From NCBI GenBank assembly GCA_027858795.1, contig JAQICF010000169.1:1-39535 (forward strand): 39,535 nucleotides of DNA. The letters are read 5' to 3'. Shown piece by piece: positions 16,864 through 25,022 of the stretch. The first letter of the stretch is position 1. Every line of letters begins with the position of its first letter. Under the pieces are notes generated by a model that was given only the letters and a program-made list of their open reading frames with translations, searched no databases and was not told the DNA's origin. The translations under genes and the position numbers were made by a program. The stretch comes from Candidatus Delongbacteria bacterium. GTDB lineage: Bacteria; Delongbacteria; UBA4055.

Positions 16864-17346
16864 ATGAAAAAACTAGTAATATTTTACTCTTTGGATGGAA
16901 ATACTAAATTTATTTCAGAGAATATTGCTGAGGAGATCGGTGCAGATATACTTGAATTAAAACCAGTTAAGGAAATTACCAGAAATAATTTTATGAAATT
17001 ATTTTCAGGTGGAAAACAAGCTATGTTGAAAGCTGAGCCTGAAATTCAACCTTTTGAGATCGATCCATTAGCGTATGACCTTATTTTTATTGGAACTCCA
17101 GTGTGGGCATGGACATTTGCACCAGCATTAAGAACATTTTTTTCTAAGGTTAAAATTAAGAATAAAAATATAGGTCTTTTCTGCTGTCATGGTGGTGGTC
17201 CTAAAAGTATATTCGAAAAACTGGAAGAAAAGCTGACAGGTAACATTATTTTAGGCAAGATTGGATTTAAAGATCCTTTAAATCATGAAAAGGATAAAGA
17301 CGCAGAAGATGCAAGAAAATGGGCGAGAGAATTAATTGATAATTAA
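16864..17346 (+). CDS. Flavodoxin-family protein
   Basis: A 160-residue flavodoxin-fold protein. The N-terminal FMN phosphate loop reads YSLDGNTKFISENIA (about 9-23), resembling the S/T-x-T-G-N-T pattern. GTPVWAWTFAPALRTFF (about 77-93) is typical of the family's flavin-stacking loop, and FCCHGGGPKS (about 108-117) is the third flavin loop. It is probably an electron carrier or NAD(P)H:quinone-type reductase domain; the redox partner is unknown. ATG 16864 follows AAAGGAAATAC. It sits in a run HutD - flavodoxin - hydrolase with gaps of 18 and 12 nt, which suggests one operon but no obvious shared pathway. Confidence 0.92.
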   Translation: MKKLVIFYSLDGNTKFISENIAEEIGADILELKPVKEITRNNFMKLFSGGKQAMLKAEPEIQPFEIDPLAYDLIFIGTPVWAWTFAPALRTFFSKVKIKNKNIGLFCCHGGGPKSIFEKLEEKLTGNIILGKIGFKDPLNHEKDKDAEDARKWARELIDN

Positions 17347-17358
17347 TAATGGAGTATC

Positions 17359-18126
17359 ATGTCTATCGTACTTTCAATATTAAAAATACTTGTAACAACT
17401 TATATTATTTTTGCGCTACTGCTTTTTTTTATGCAGAGAAGATTGCTTTATTTACCTCAAGAAGGATTGCAAAATGTTGATGCTCCAGAAATCGAATTTA
17501 AAAATGATGATATTGTTTTAAGAGGTTGGGTAGTAAATGAGGGAAATGAAAAAGCAATATTATACTATGGTGGTAATGCTGAAACTATAGAAGCAAATAT
17601 TGCTTTTTACCGTGAGAATTTCCCTGAGTACACATTGTACTTGATCAATTATAGAGGTTTCGGTAAAAGTGATGGAAACCCAACTGAAGAGAATCTTTTC
17701 AAAGATGCTCTATTTATTTATGATCAGTTAAGTTCGAAATATGAAAAAATATCCTTGATCGGTCGTAGCCTCGGAACAGGAATAGCCACTTATGTTGCTT
17801 CAAAAAGAAATATAGATAAATTAGTATTGATCACACCTTTTGACAGTATTCTGAATGTTGCAAAAGAAACATATAAAATATTCCCATTTTCTCTTCTTTT
17901 GAAAGATAAATATGAATCGATTAATTATGTAAAAGATATCAATTCAAAAACTATATTTATAATTGCAGAAAAAGACAGAATGATCAAAAATTCTTTGAGC
18001 ATGAATCTATACGAGGCATTTAATAAGGAAATTGTAGAATTAAGCATTATCAAAGATGCAGGGCATAATTCTATTTCACATTACACTGAATTCACTGAAA
18101 GTATGAAGAATTTTTTGAAATATTAA
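17359..18126 (+). CDS. Membrane-anchored alpha/beta hydrolase (BEM46/DUF-type esterase)
   Basis: A 255-residue serine hydrolase with one N-terminal transmembrane segment (about 5-25) followed by the MQRRLLYLPQ motif that often marks membrane-anchored YfhR/BEM46-type hydrolases. The oxyanion-hole region reads YYGGNAE. The nucleophile elbow is GRSLGTG with Ser137. The acid is probably Asp206 (AEKDRM) and the base His236 (DAGHNS), so the triad looks complete. The substrate is unknown. ATG 17359 has AATGGAG at good spacing. It is the last gene of the HutD-flavodoxin-hydrolase run. Confidence 0.92.
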   Translation: MSIVLSILKILVTTYIIFALLLFFMQRRLLYLPQEGLQNVDAPEIEFKNDDIVLRGWVVNEGNEKAILYYGGNAETIEANIAFYRENFPEYTLYLINYRGFGKSDGNPTEENLFKDALFIYDQLSSKYEKISLIGRSLGTGIATYVASKRNIDKLVLITPFDSILNVAKETYKIFPFSLLLKDKYESINYVKDINSKTIFIIAEKDRMIKNSLSMNLYEAFNKEIVELSIIKDAGHNSISHYTEFTESMKNFLKY

Positions 18127-18217
18127 TTGATTTGAACACTCCCCGAAATTTCAGATATAATGATTTTACTCTTTAACCCGCTCAAATACTTTATATTTCT
18201 TCTTAACTTTTTCTTGA

Positions 18218-18232
18218 TCCCGATAATCGGGA
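18218..18232. repeat. Short perfect inverted repeat
   Basis: TCCCGAT (18218-18224), A, ATCGGGA (18226-18232). It is GC-rich against an AT-rich intergenic background and has no T-run directly behind it. It could be a REP-like element, an operator, or a weak terminator for the hydrolase gene. The rest of 18127-18290 shows nothing else recognisable. Confidence 0.4.
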
Positions 18233-18294
18233 ATCTCCGTCCTTTTGAATTCATTTTATATCTTTGTAACAACATATTTAATTTGATTTATTCG

Positions 18295-18323
18295 TTGATT
18301 ATTTATCAGTAAAAATATAAATT
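18295..18323 (+). promoter_or_regulatory. Possible promoter of the restriction-modification operon
   Basis: TTGATT (18295-18300), 17-nt spacer, TAAATT (18318-18323). It predicts a leader of about 90 nt ahead of ATG 18422, which contains the hairpin at 18347-18394. A TATAAT at 18333-18338 is an alternative -10 box without a good -35 partner. Confidence 0.42.
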
Positions 18324-18346
18324 AGTATTTATATAATAAATAAGTG

Positions 18347-18394
18347 GTTGCAACAAGGAGATAAGATCCCCTTGTCATGCAAGTCAGGTGCAAC
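18347..18394 (+). promoter_or_regulatory. Structured 5' leader with copy C of the CAAGG/CCTTG palindrome
   Basis: An inner stem ACAAGGAGAT (18353-18362) / ATCCCCTTGT (18366-18375) has one A-C mismatch and loop AAG. It is directly enclosed on the 5' side by GTTGCA (18347-18352), which can pair with TGCAAC (18389-18394). The structure lies 27 nt before the start of the restriction-modification gene. It matches no riboswitch class I recognise. It may be a repeat copy, a control element, or both. Confidence 0.4.
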
Positions 18395-18421
18395 TGGAAC
18401 AAATACTAGGGAAATAAATTC

Positions 18422-21400
18422 ATGACTATTCAAGAATATTTGATCATTATTGATAAAGAATATAAGAAAGGGATTTCGAGCGAGCATTCATATCGTGGAT
18501 ATTTGCAGGAACTTATCAAAGGACTTGATCCCAAAATTGAAATAACGAACGAGCCTAAAGGTGTCACTGATTGCGGGAACCCTGATTATGTTATTACGAA
18601 CAAGAAAATTCCTATTGGTTATATTGAAGCTAAAGATGTTGGTAAAGACCTGAACAGTAAACTTTTTAAAGAGCAGTTTGATAGGTATAAAAAAGCTTTG
18701 GATAATCTTATTATTACTGACTACACATTTTTTCAGTTTTTTGAGAATGGAGTCCTTATTGATGAGATCAGAATAGGGGAGATACACGAAAATGCTATCA
18801 AACCGATCACTTATAATTTTACTAGATTTGAAAATCGTATTCGTAATTTTTGCATTTTCATTGGTCAAACTATAAAATCATCAAAGAAACTTGCAGAAAT
18901 GATGGCTGCTAAAGCACGATTACTTCAGAATGTTTTGGAAAGTGCAGTTACAACTGATGAAATGTCTCCTGAGAATACATCTTTAAAGGATCAGTATAAA
19001 ACTTTCAAAGATATTTTAATTCATGACCTTCAACCAAAAGAGTTCGCTGATATTTATGCACAAACTTTAGCCTACGGAATGTTCGCCGCAAGGCTTCATG
19101 ATAAAACCTTAGATGATTTCAGCCGTCAGGAAGCAGCTGAACTTATTCCTAAATCAAATCCGTTCCTGAGAAAGCTTTTCGGTTATGTGGCAGGTCCCGA
19201 TATTGATGATCGTTTAGTTACAACGGTTGATAACCTTGCGGATGTTTTCAGAGCTACAAATGTTGATGAACTTCTGCATAATTTCGGTAAAAGCACTCAA
19301 ACGAATGATCCTATAATTCATTTCTACGAAACTTTCCTAGCTGAATATGATCCTAAATTAAGAAAATCAAGAGGAGTTTGGTACACACCTGAACCTGTAG
19401 TTAATTTTATCGTCAGAGCGGTTGATGATATTCTTAAAACAGAATTCGGACTAAGTGAAGGTTTAGCTGATACTTCTAAGACTAAGATCAAAGTTCCTAA
19501 TCCGGGTGGTAAAGGTACAATTACAAAAGAAGTTCATAAAGTTCAGATTCTTGATCCTGCAACAGGGACAGGTACTTTCCTTGCTGAAGTTGTAAAGCAT
19601 ATTTACAATAATAATTTTAAGAATATGCAGGGAGTTTGGAGCAGTTATGTAGAGAATGATCTGATACCGAGATTGAATGGGTTTGAGTTGCTGATGGCTT
19701 CGTATTCTATGGCTCATCTAAAGCTTGATATGTTATTGACTGAGACAGGATATAAACCGACCAGGAATCAGAGATTTAATATCTATTTGACAAATTCACT
19801 TGAAGAACATCATCAAGATACAGGAACACTTTTCTCGAACTGGTTAAGTTCAGAGGCTAATGAAGCTAATCATATTAAGAGGGATACACCTGTAATGTGT
19901 GTGATTGGGAATCCACCTTATGCTGTAAGTTCAAGGAATAAAGGGGATTGGATTGAAAGTTTAATGGTTGATTACAAGAAAGAACCTGAAGGAAAAGTAA
20001 AGCTACAAGAAAGGAACTCAAAACTACTTAATGATGACTATGTAAAATTTATTCGATATGCACAATATCTTATAGAAAAAAATGGAGAAGGTGTGTTAGC
20101 ATTCATCAATCCACACGGATATCTTGATAATTCTACATTTAGAGGAATGAGATGGAATTTGCTCAAGACATATGATAAAATTTACACTCTTGATCTTCAT
20201 GGTAACAGCAAGAAGAAAGAAGTGTGTCCTGATGGATCACAGGATGTTAATGTGTTTGATATTATGCAAGGTGTATCGATTAATATTTTTGTTAAAACAG
20301 GAAAGAAGAAAAAGAATGAATTGGGTAAAGTATTTCATTCTGATTTATATGGTAAGAGACAAGAAAAATATCAGTATTTATGGAATAATAACATTAAGTC
20401 GGTACCTAATTGTGAATTACAAAATATAAAACCTGATTATTTTTTCTTACCAAAAGATTTTAAAGGGAAAGGGAGTTACGACAACGGATTTAATGTAAAG
20501 GATTTATTTATTGAGAATACAAGTGGTCTAAAAACGCACAGAGATGCATTTGTAATTGATATTGATAAAACTGAATTGGTCGACAGAATGACATCATTTT
20601 ATGATTTGGATAATACTAATGAACACATCATGTCAAGTTATAAATTAAAAGCCAATAAAGAATGGCTTGATGAGAAACGTCAAGGTAGTTTTGATATAGA
20701 TTCAATAAAAAAGATATCGTATAGACCGTTCGATGATAGGTTCATATATTATTCTCAAGATGTTGTTGATAGAGGTCGTGAAAAAATATTTAAAAGAACA
20801 ATTGCCAAAGATAACATTGGATTGCTTACTTGTAGACAGCTTAGTACATTTGATTTTCAACATGTTTTATGTTCGAGATATCTAGTTGATATGTGCTCAG
20901 TATCTTTACAAACTAAAGAAACAGGATATTATTTCCCTCTTTATCTATATCCAGATTCAGAAAACGATTTAGAAAATCAAGGACGAACTCCAAATCTTAA
21001 TCTTGAGATTGTAGATCAAATAGCAAAGAAACTTGGTTTAGAATTTGTAACGGAGAAGACCGGCGTGCCGACCACCCCGTCCGACACCGTCGTCCACCCC
21101 TCCACGGGAGGGGAATGTGGGGAAAATTCCCCTCCTGTGGAGGGGTGTCAGCCAACAGCTGACGGGGTGGTCTTTGCTCCGATTGACATTTTAGATTATA
21201 TCTATGCCGTTTTACATTCACCGACTTACAGAGAAAAATATAAAGAGTTCCTTAAAATTGATTTTCCGAGAGTTCCATATCCAAAGGATAAAGAAACATT
21301 CTGGAAACTTGTTAAACTCGGTGGAGAGATCAGGCAAATTCATTTATTGGAATCTTTTAAAGTTGAAGAATTTATTACAAGCTATCCGGTGGGTGGGGAT

Positions 21401-21649
21401 AATATTGTTGTAAATCCAAAGTATAAAGAAAATAAAGTTTATATAAATGATACGCAGCATTTTGACAATGTTCCTTTGGTTGCTTGGGAGTTCTATATTG
21501 GCGGTTATCAACCGGCTCAGAAATGGCTTAAAGATCGAAAAGGAAGAGAGCTGACTTACGAAGATATAAAGCACTATCAAAAGATCATTGTTGCATTAAC
21601 TGAGACTGATAGGATCATGAAAGAGATTGATGAAGTGGGAGTGGAGTAG
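18422..21649 (+). CDS. Single-polypeptide restriction-modification enzyme (type ISP/IIG-like, N6-adenine)
   Basis: A 1075-residue fusion that can both methylate adenine and cut DNA. The N-terminus is a PD-(D/E)xK nuclease: Asp55 in NPDYVI and Glu69-Ala-Lys71. A helical connector follows, then an N6-adenine methyltransferase opened by GVWYTPEPVVNFIV, with SAM motif LDPATGTGTF (about 376) and catalytic NPPY (497-500). The remainder resembles the target-recognition part of type ISP enzymes, including DYIYAVLHSPTYREKY. There is no helicase domain, so it resembles a type IIG layout more than LlaGI. Residues ~884-917 come from a GC-rich palindrome inserted in frame. ATG 18422 has only a weak ribosome site behind a structured leader. 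It is followed after 4 nt by the next island gene. Confidence 0.92.
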   Translation: MTIQEYLIIIDKEYKKGISSEHSYRGYLQELIKGLDPKIEITNEPKGVTDCGNPDYVITNKKIPIGYIEAKDVGKDLNSKLFKEQFDRYKKALDNLIITDYTFFQFFENGVLIDEIRIGEIHENAIKPITYNFTRFENRIRNFCIFIGQTIKSSKKLAEMMAAKARLLQNVLESAVTTDEMSPENTSLKDQYKTFKDILIHDLQPKEFADIYAQTLAYGMFAARLHDKTLDDFSRQEAAELIPKSNPFLRKLFGYVAGPDIDDRLVTTVDNLADVFRATNVDELLHNFGKSTQTNDPIIHFYETFLAEYDPKLRKSRGVWYTPEPVVNFIVRAVDDILKTEFGLSEGLADTSKTKIKVPNPGGKGTITKEVHKVQILDPATGTGTFLAEVVKHIYNNNFKNMQGVWSSYVENDLIPRLNGFELLMASYSMAHLKLDMLLTETGYKPTRNQRFNIYLTNSLEEHHQDTGTLFSNWLSSEANEANHIKRDTPVMCVIGNPPYAVSSRNKGDWIESLMVDYKKEPEGKVKLQERNSKLLNDDYVKFIRYAQYLIEKNGEGVLAFINPHGYLDNSTFRGMRWNLLKTYDKIYTLDLHGNSKKKEVCPDGSQDVNVFDIMQGVSINIFVKTGKKKKNELGKVFHSDLYGKRQEKYQYLWNNNIKSVPNCELQNIKPDYFFLPKDFKGKGSYDNGFNVKDLFIENTSGLKTHRDAFVIDIDKTELVDRMTSFYDLDNTNEHIMSSYKLKANKEWLDEKRQGSFDIDSIKKISYRPFDDRFIYYSQDVVDRGREKIFKRTIAKDNIGLLTCRQLSTFDFQHVLCSRYLVDMCSVSLQTKETGYYFPLYLYPDSENDLENQGRTPNLNLEIVDQIAKKLGLEFVTEKTGVPTTPSDTVVHPSTGGECGENSPPVEGCQPTADGVVFAPIDILDYIYAVLHSPTYREKYKEFLKIDFPRVPYPKDKETFWKLVKLGGEIRQIHLLESFKVEEFITSYPVGGDNIVVNPKYKENKVYINDTQHFDNVPLVAWEFYIGGYQPAQKWLKDRKGRELTYEDIKHYQKIIVALTETDRIMKEIDEVGVE
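21071..21171. repeat. GC-rich nested palindrome inside the restriction-modification gene
   Basis: A 101-nt element that is plainly GC-richer than everything around it. The outer arms ACCACCCCGTC (21071-21081) and GACGGGGTGGT (21161-21171) are perfect. Middle arms CACCCCTCCA (21095-21104) and TGGAGGGGTG (21138-21147) are perfect. Inner arms GGAGGGGAAT (21107-21116) and ATTCCCCTCC (21126-21135) are perfect. Side hairpins CGAC/GTCG (21082-21092) and TCAGC/GCTGA (21148-21162) complete a branched fold. It keeps the reading frame open and contributes a Pro/Gly/Thr-rich peptide with two Cys. Confidence 0.9.
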
Positions 21650-21653
21650 AATT

Positions 21654-23147
21654 ATGGAGAAAATTACAAATATTCAATATGAGGAATGCTCACATACAAC
21701 ATGTGAATATGAAGTTTATGAGAAAGATAAATGTATTTTACATTGTGATAAAAATGAAAAAAATGGATGGTATGAGTTACAAAATGGAAAGAAAATATGG
21801 AATCAAAAAAAGGTAGATGATTTTTGGAATGCAATTAGGGAAGAGATTACAAATTTAGATAAGGTAAATCATGTTACAGACTACATTTTCCCAGAATTTG
21901 AAAAATATATAAAACAAATAGTCCCGAACAAAGACACATTGTCGAAGAATTATAATTTTTGGGTAAAAGGTGTTGGGGTAAATGATTTAGAAATTAATGA
22001 AATTTCATTTAGAGATTGTGTTTTTTTAGGCAAGACAAGATTTAATCATATGAATATAGGAAGATTATCGTTTTATAGTTGTTCATTTAGTGAGGATTTA
22101 ACTTTATCACGGAGTAATTTTAACAAAGTATATTTTGATAGGTGTAAGGTTAATGGTAGAATGTTTATTGTCCACTCAGAATTTAGTAAATCTGATCCTT
22201 CCTTAAAATTATATGATGTAGAATTTAATAAAAGATTAGTTATAAGAAACATTCAAAACAATAATATAAATATTTCCCTGAATTTATGTCACTTTTACGA
22301 GAATTCAATTGTTGATATAACTTATGTGGGAGCTAAGTATTTTAAACTAAAAGACATATACAATTATTCTAAGACATTTCAAATACGAGATATTGAAATT
22401 CAAAATGAATTTATAATTGAAGGTACTTCAATTAATAGCCTTATATTTATAGATTGTAATTTTGCTAAAACTAAGAAATTAGCTTTGAAGAGTATGTCAC
22501 TTCAAAATATAATATTTGACAATATAAATTGGGGTAAAATAAATTCAGATCATATTGATGCTAATCGAGATGCTATACGTCAATTAAAACACTCTAATGA
22601 TTTACAAGGAAATTATATTCAAGCAAATAAATTTTATGCTTTAGAAATGGAGAAATATGGTGAAGAAATAAAAGATTCAAAAAACTACCTTGAAAAAGCA
22701 ATATTCTTAATAAGTAAGAATTTATCAAATTTTTCTCAGAATTGGTTATTACCCATATTTTGGTTTATATTTCTATATAGTTTTCTATTTGATTTTCTGA
22801 TTTTAAAAAATAATGCTTTTGATTTTAATACTAGCTCTGTGTTTATATCAATTTCAATATTACTTTCAAAAATTGCACTTGCTTCAAAAATTATTACTTC
22901 TAATACTAGAAAATGGTTATTTATAACTGTTTTTATTATTGCCGCTCAGGTTACTATATTTTCTATTATAAATTGGGATGGCAATTTATTTAATGAATAC
23001 TTCTGGTTATTTAATCCATTTAATACCAAAACGGAAGGTGATAGTGATATGTATGAAAAAATTGTCTTCATTATATATAAACTTTTCACAATCCTAGTAG
23101 GATATCATTTAGTTACAGCATTAAGATTTCATACAAGAAGGAAATAA
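21654..23147 (+). CDS. Zinc-motif, pentapeptide-like protein with four C-terminal membrane spans
   Basis: A 497-residue protein I cannot place in a named family. The N-terminus has a compact Cys cluster, Cys12-x4-Cys17-x9-Cys27-x3-Cys31, likely zinc-binding. Residues ~95-300 show short repeats such as ISFRDCVFLGKTRFNHMNI and RLSFYSCSF, where hydrophobic/aromatic residues recur about every five positions, resembling a degenerate pentapeptide-repeat helix. A helical stretch then leads to four predicted transmembrane segments at about 362-384, 393-413, 419-440 and 467-490. ATG 21654 is preferred over an in-frame TTG at 21627, because GGAGTGGAG precedes it and it lies 4 nt after the upstream stop. 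The next gene begins 3 nt after its stop. The layout suggests a sensor or scaffold joined to a membrane effector; this is inference. Confidence 0.85.
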   Translation: MEKITNIQYEECSHTTCEYEVYEKDKCILHCDKNEKNGWYELQNGKKIWNQKKVDDFWNAIREEITNLDKVNHVTDYIFPEFEKYIKQIVPNKDTLSKNYNFWVKGVGVNDLEINEISFRDCVFLGKTRFNHMNIGRLSFYSCSFSEDLTLSRSNFNKVYFDRCKVNGRMFIVHSEFSKSDPSLKLYDVEFNKRLVIRNIQNNNINISLNLCHFYENSIVDITYVGAKYFKLKDIYNYSKTFQIRDIEIQNEFIIEGTSINSLIFIDCNFAKTKKLALKSMSLQNIIFDNINWGKINSDHIDANRDAIRQLKHSNDLQGNYIQANKFYALEMEKYGEEIKDSKNYLEKAIFLISKNLSNFSQNWLLPIFWFIFLYSFLFDFLILKNNAFDFNTSSVFISISILLSKIALASKIITSNTRKWLFITVFIIAAQVTIFSIINWDGNLFNEYFWLFNPFNTKTEGDSDMYEKIVFIIYKLFTILVGYHLVTALRFHTRRK

Positions 23148-23150
23148 AAG

Positions 23151-24950
23151 ATGAATGCTAAAGAAATTGGTAGAAAAGCAGGAGAAATATTCAGATATAT
23201 AAAACCTGCAAATTGGATATACAGGTCACAGGAGGATCAAGAAGATTACGGAATAGATGCTGAAATTGAATTAACTGATTCAGAAGATCATGCTACTGGG
23301 TTTATTTTCAAAGTACAGATCAAAGGAAAAGTAAATGTTAGTTTAATTGATAGCAATAAATATGTATCACTTCCTCTAAAAGTAGCACGCTTGAAATATT
23401 ATATAAATCAGCTTGAGATACCAGTTATATTGATTGTTGTAGATATAACAACAGAAAAGATATACTGGAAAAGTCTTCAAAACGATATATCATTAAGGAA
23501 CAAGTTAAATCAAAGGATAGATGGAGATTTTAATGTTCATTTGTCAGTAATTAATAATTTAACAAAAGAAAACAGTATTGACTTATTAAATGCGGTTAAA
23601 GTGAATTATGATTGGTTGAGATTAAATGCTTTGGGTAGAATTAAAGATCCAATAATGAAGATTATAGATGATTTAGATAGCGAATCTATTTCTAAAATAT
23701 TAAAAAATACAAAAAAAACGAATTTGTTTTTATTCAATAAACAATTTGATGATTTATTTCAAAAGAAGCAATTTGATGATTTATTAAAATTGGCGAATAA
23801 AGTTTTAAAATCTGAAACTGAAAATATAGTAAGTAGATTTACTGCTGGCTTGGCGATAGAAAAAGTTTATTTAATACATTTTGGACTAGAATCAGAAGAT
23901 TTTGAAAAAAGGGCTTTTGATCTTTATGTATATATGATAAGAATGATTAGAAAAGAAAAATGTCCTGATTTTATTAAGTATTATGCGATCCTTCTTTTAA
24001 GAAAAATCAGATTGAAGCTTTTCATTGAAACGGATTATCACCATTTTATAACTAAAAAAATGTCAGAAAAAGATAACATGCTTAGTTTAGTAGTAAGTTT
24101 TACAAAAACAAATTATTTTATGAAAGCAGTAAAAGAAGTTAATCATGTGATTAGATTGGTTAACAAAATAATATATTCAGAGAATATTTATGTGCTGTTA
24201 GATATTTTACCAAGAGTTATTCCAAGACTCTCGTTTTTTGCAAACCGTTTGGTGATGGATGGATTGACTGAACAATCTGAATTTCTTTACAAATGGTTGC
24301 AATTTTGTGTAGATTCAGGGTTGAAGCTATCAGATAATTTTGATGATGAAACCTATAAAGCTCAAATTATTATTCTTAATTGCACATACAAGATTAATAC
24401 ACCTGAAGCAGCTGATAAAATAGAGCAGTCAAAGGAATTATCTAACAAGATAAAAGATGAATCTCTTAGATTTCAGTTGTTAGAAGATTTAAAAAAATAT
24501 GAGGATGCAATTAAATCTAAAAATCAACCTATGGATACAGAAAGTGAGTTAGAATATTTTAGAGAAAGAGCTAAAGCACTTGGCATGGACCCCGATGATC
24601 CTAAAAATGAGTACGGTAAAATCATTAGGCATGGATTAGAGGATTATAATCCAGAAAGAGTATTGAAAACATGTGAAAGTATTTTTGTATTCCCTTCACG
24701 AGCATTAGGTCTACCAGCACAAATGGTTGGTTTGGTTACTGCAACATCCAAATATATTTATTGCTTGAAGCATAAGCATTGGGTAGGCGGTTGGAGTCTT
24801 GACGAATCTTATAAGTTATTTTTTGAAAAGGAATATTGTGTTGAATGTAATGATAATATTCCAAGAGAAAATGATTGGAAGTGGACAAGTCAATGGCAAA
24901 GAGATATGATGGAAAAGCATAAAGAAATTATTGAGGAAGTGGACAATTAA
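23151..24950 (+). CDS. DUF4365 nuclease-like protein with C-terminal Cys/His cluster
   Basis: A 599-residue protein. Residues 1 to about 155 are a DUF4365 domain, regarded as PD-(D/E)xK-nuclease-like: Glu12, Asp36 in YGIDAEIEL and Gln56-Ile-Lys58 fit the E/D-Q-x-K pattern. The middle, ~160-480, is all-helical and may form TPR-like repeats. The C-terminal ~100 residues contain YCLKHKHW and EYCVECND, a possible C-x2-H / C-x2-C zinc site with many Trp. DUF4365 proteins are often found in defence loci. ATG 23151 is preceded by AAGGAAATAAAAG and lies 3 nt after the membrane-protein gene, so the two are surely co-expressed. Nuclease fold is likely; target and activity are unknown. Confidence 0.85.
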   Translation: MNAKEIGRKAGEIFRYIKPANWIYRSQEDQEDYGIDAEIELTDSEDHATGFIFKVQIKGKVNVSLIDSNKYVSLPLKVARLKYYINQLEIPVILIVVDITTEKIYWKSLQNDISLRNKLNQRIDGDFNVHLSVINNLTKENSIDLLNAVKVNYDWLRLNALGRIKDPIMKIIDDLDSESISKILKNTKKTNLFLFNKQFDDLFQKKQFDDLLKLANKVLKSETENIVSRFTAGLAIEKVYLIHFGLESEDFEKRAFDLYVYMIRMIRKEKCPDFIKYYAILLLRKIRLKLFIETDYHHFITKKMSEKDNMLSLVVSFTKTNYFMKAVKEVNHVIRLVNKIIYSENIYVLLDILPRVIPRLSFFANRLVMDGLTEQSEFLYKWLQFCVDSGLKLSDNFDDETYKAQIIILNCTYKINTPEAADKIEQSKELSNKIKDESLRFQLLEDLKKYEDAIKSKNQPMDTESELEYFRERAKALGMDPDDPKNEYGKIIRHGLEDYNPERVLKTCESIFVFPSRALGLPAQMVGLVTATSKYIYCLKHKHWVGGWSLDESYKLFFEKEYCVECNDNIPRENDWKWTSQWQRDMMEKHKEIIEEVDN

Positions 24951-25022
24951 GAGGAAGCAATAATGTACAAACAAGATAATGAGAGTCTATTTAACAAAAC
25001 AACAATCGTTTAAGGCTAAAAT

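Noticed and set aside
18347..18394. Leader structure considered as a known riboswitch
   Set aside because: It lacks the conserved cores of the riboswitch classes I could recall, and half of it is a repeat copy seen elsewhere.
18422..21649. BREX PglX or a helicase-containing type ISP enzyme
   Set aside because: No other BREX genes are present and there are no helicase motifs between the nuclease and methyltransferase parts.
24963..25013. A 16-codon frame starting ATGTACAAACAAG with GAGGAAG upstream, between the DUF4365 gene and the small membrane-protein gene
   Set aside because: The ribosome site is good but the peptide is too short and low in information to support as a gene. It may be a chance leader peptide or a truncated gene remnant.
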